From NCBI RefSeq assembly GCF_024294785.1, contig NZ_JANCLT010000022.1, forward strand, positions 1 through 40,218: 40,218 nucleotides of DNA. Direction: 5' to 3'. Numbering within the stretch: the first letter of the stretch is position 1; each line of letters starts with the position of its first letter. The translations under genes and the position numbers were made by a program. Below the pieces are notes generated by a model. The model saw nothing but the letters and a program-made list of their open reading frames with translations. It was not told the origin of the DNA and searched no databases. The DNA is from Ectobacillus ponti. Its GTDB lineage: Bacteria > Bacillota > Bacilli > Bacillales > Bacillaceae_G. Shown here in pieces: positions 40,144 through 40,218 of this stretch.

Positions 40144-40218
40144 TGGAGCGGAAGACGGGATTCGAACCCGCGACCCCAACCTTGGCAAGGTTGTATTCTA
40201 CCACTGAACTACTTCCGC
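40144..40218 (-). tRNA. tRNA-Gly (GCC)
   Basis: Minus strand cloverleaf of 75 bases: GCGGAAG pairs with CTTCCGC, then T and encoded CCA. The anticodon loop TTGCCAA gives GCC. Its 5' end coincides with the window edge; it is complete and precedes tRNA-Ala by 3 bases, so more tRNAs probably lie upstream. Confidence 0.96.

Noticed and set aside
1-40218. Insertion sequences, prophage genes, integrases, CRISPR arrays or rRNA genes
   Set aside because: No transposase, integrase or phage protein motif, no spaced direct repeats and no rRNA sequence were seen; tRNA ends carry no flanking integrase.

Overview
The window is chromosomal core DNA of a spore-forming member of the Bacillaceae (Firmicutes). 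The evidence is gene order shared with Bacillus subtilis and the Bacillus cereus lineage (cdaA-cdaR-glmM-glmS; ddl-murF-cshA; acpS-ydcC-alr-ndoAI-ndoA; tex-cmpA-sprT), strong AGGAGG-type ribosome binding sites with TTG/GTG starts, a glmS ribozyme, a sigma-E-like promoter before ydcC, and the cortex protein gene cmpA. Coding DNA looks moderately GC-rich, higher than the B. cereus group itself. The genus cannot be fixed from this sequence; an Ectobacillus-like relative is only a guess. I see no transposase, phage gene, CRISPR array or rRNA gene.

Layout, left to right. 1-3.2 kb: tRNA-Asn, SprT-like protein, cmpA (the only + strand gene here) and tex. 3.2-6.8 kb: ndoA/ndoAI toxin-antitoxin pair, alr, sporulation lipoprotein ydcC and acpS. 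6.9-13.0 kb: rhomboid protease, UV endonuclease uvsE, DEAD-box helicase cshA with a structured leader, murF and ddl. 13.2-17.8 kb: an accessory patch with an MFS exporter, a divergent ArsR regulator, an OsmC protein, a HAD phosphatase, a second-type methionine aminopeptidase and a small membrane protein. 17.8-24.4 kb: a LnrJK-LMN-like system (histidine kinase, response regulator, ABC ATPase, two ABC-2 permeases) plus another MFS exporter. 24.5-33.2 kb: a sugar operon with LacI regulator, binding protein, two permeases, GH13 alpha-glucosidase, PfkB kinase and a GH13_18 sucrose(-phosphate) phosphorylase. 33.4-39.8 kb: a CBO0543-type membrane protein, then glmS with its ribozyme, glmM, cdaR and cdaA. 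40.0-40.2 kb: tRNA-Ala and tRNA-Gly.

How the genes work together. GlmS, GlmM, Alr, Ddl and MurF supply UDP-GlcNAc precursor and D-Ala-D-Ala for peptidoglycan, and CdaA/CdaR couple that pathway to c-di-AMP. The sugar operon imports a disaccharide without phosphorylating it and splits it by hydrolysis and phosphorolysis; it lacks its own ATPase, so a shared MsmX-type ATPase elsewhere is expected. The Lnr-like system probably senses and exports membrane-active compounds.

The most unusual element is a 144-bp segment with inverted ends that separates the glmS Shine-Dalgarno sequence from the glmS start codon, downstream of the ribozyme. Folding its ends would bring the two back together, and it holds a 31-codon upstream frame. 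Other points worth following are phosphate-type signature residues in the phosphorylase next to a PfkB kinase, a terminator-like hairpin in the cshA leader, and a set of cre/LacI-like sites around the sugar promoter.
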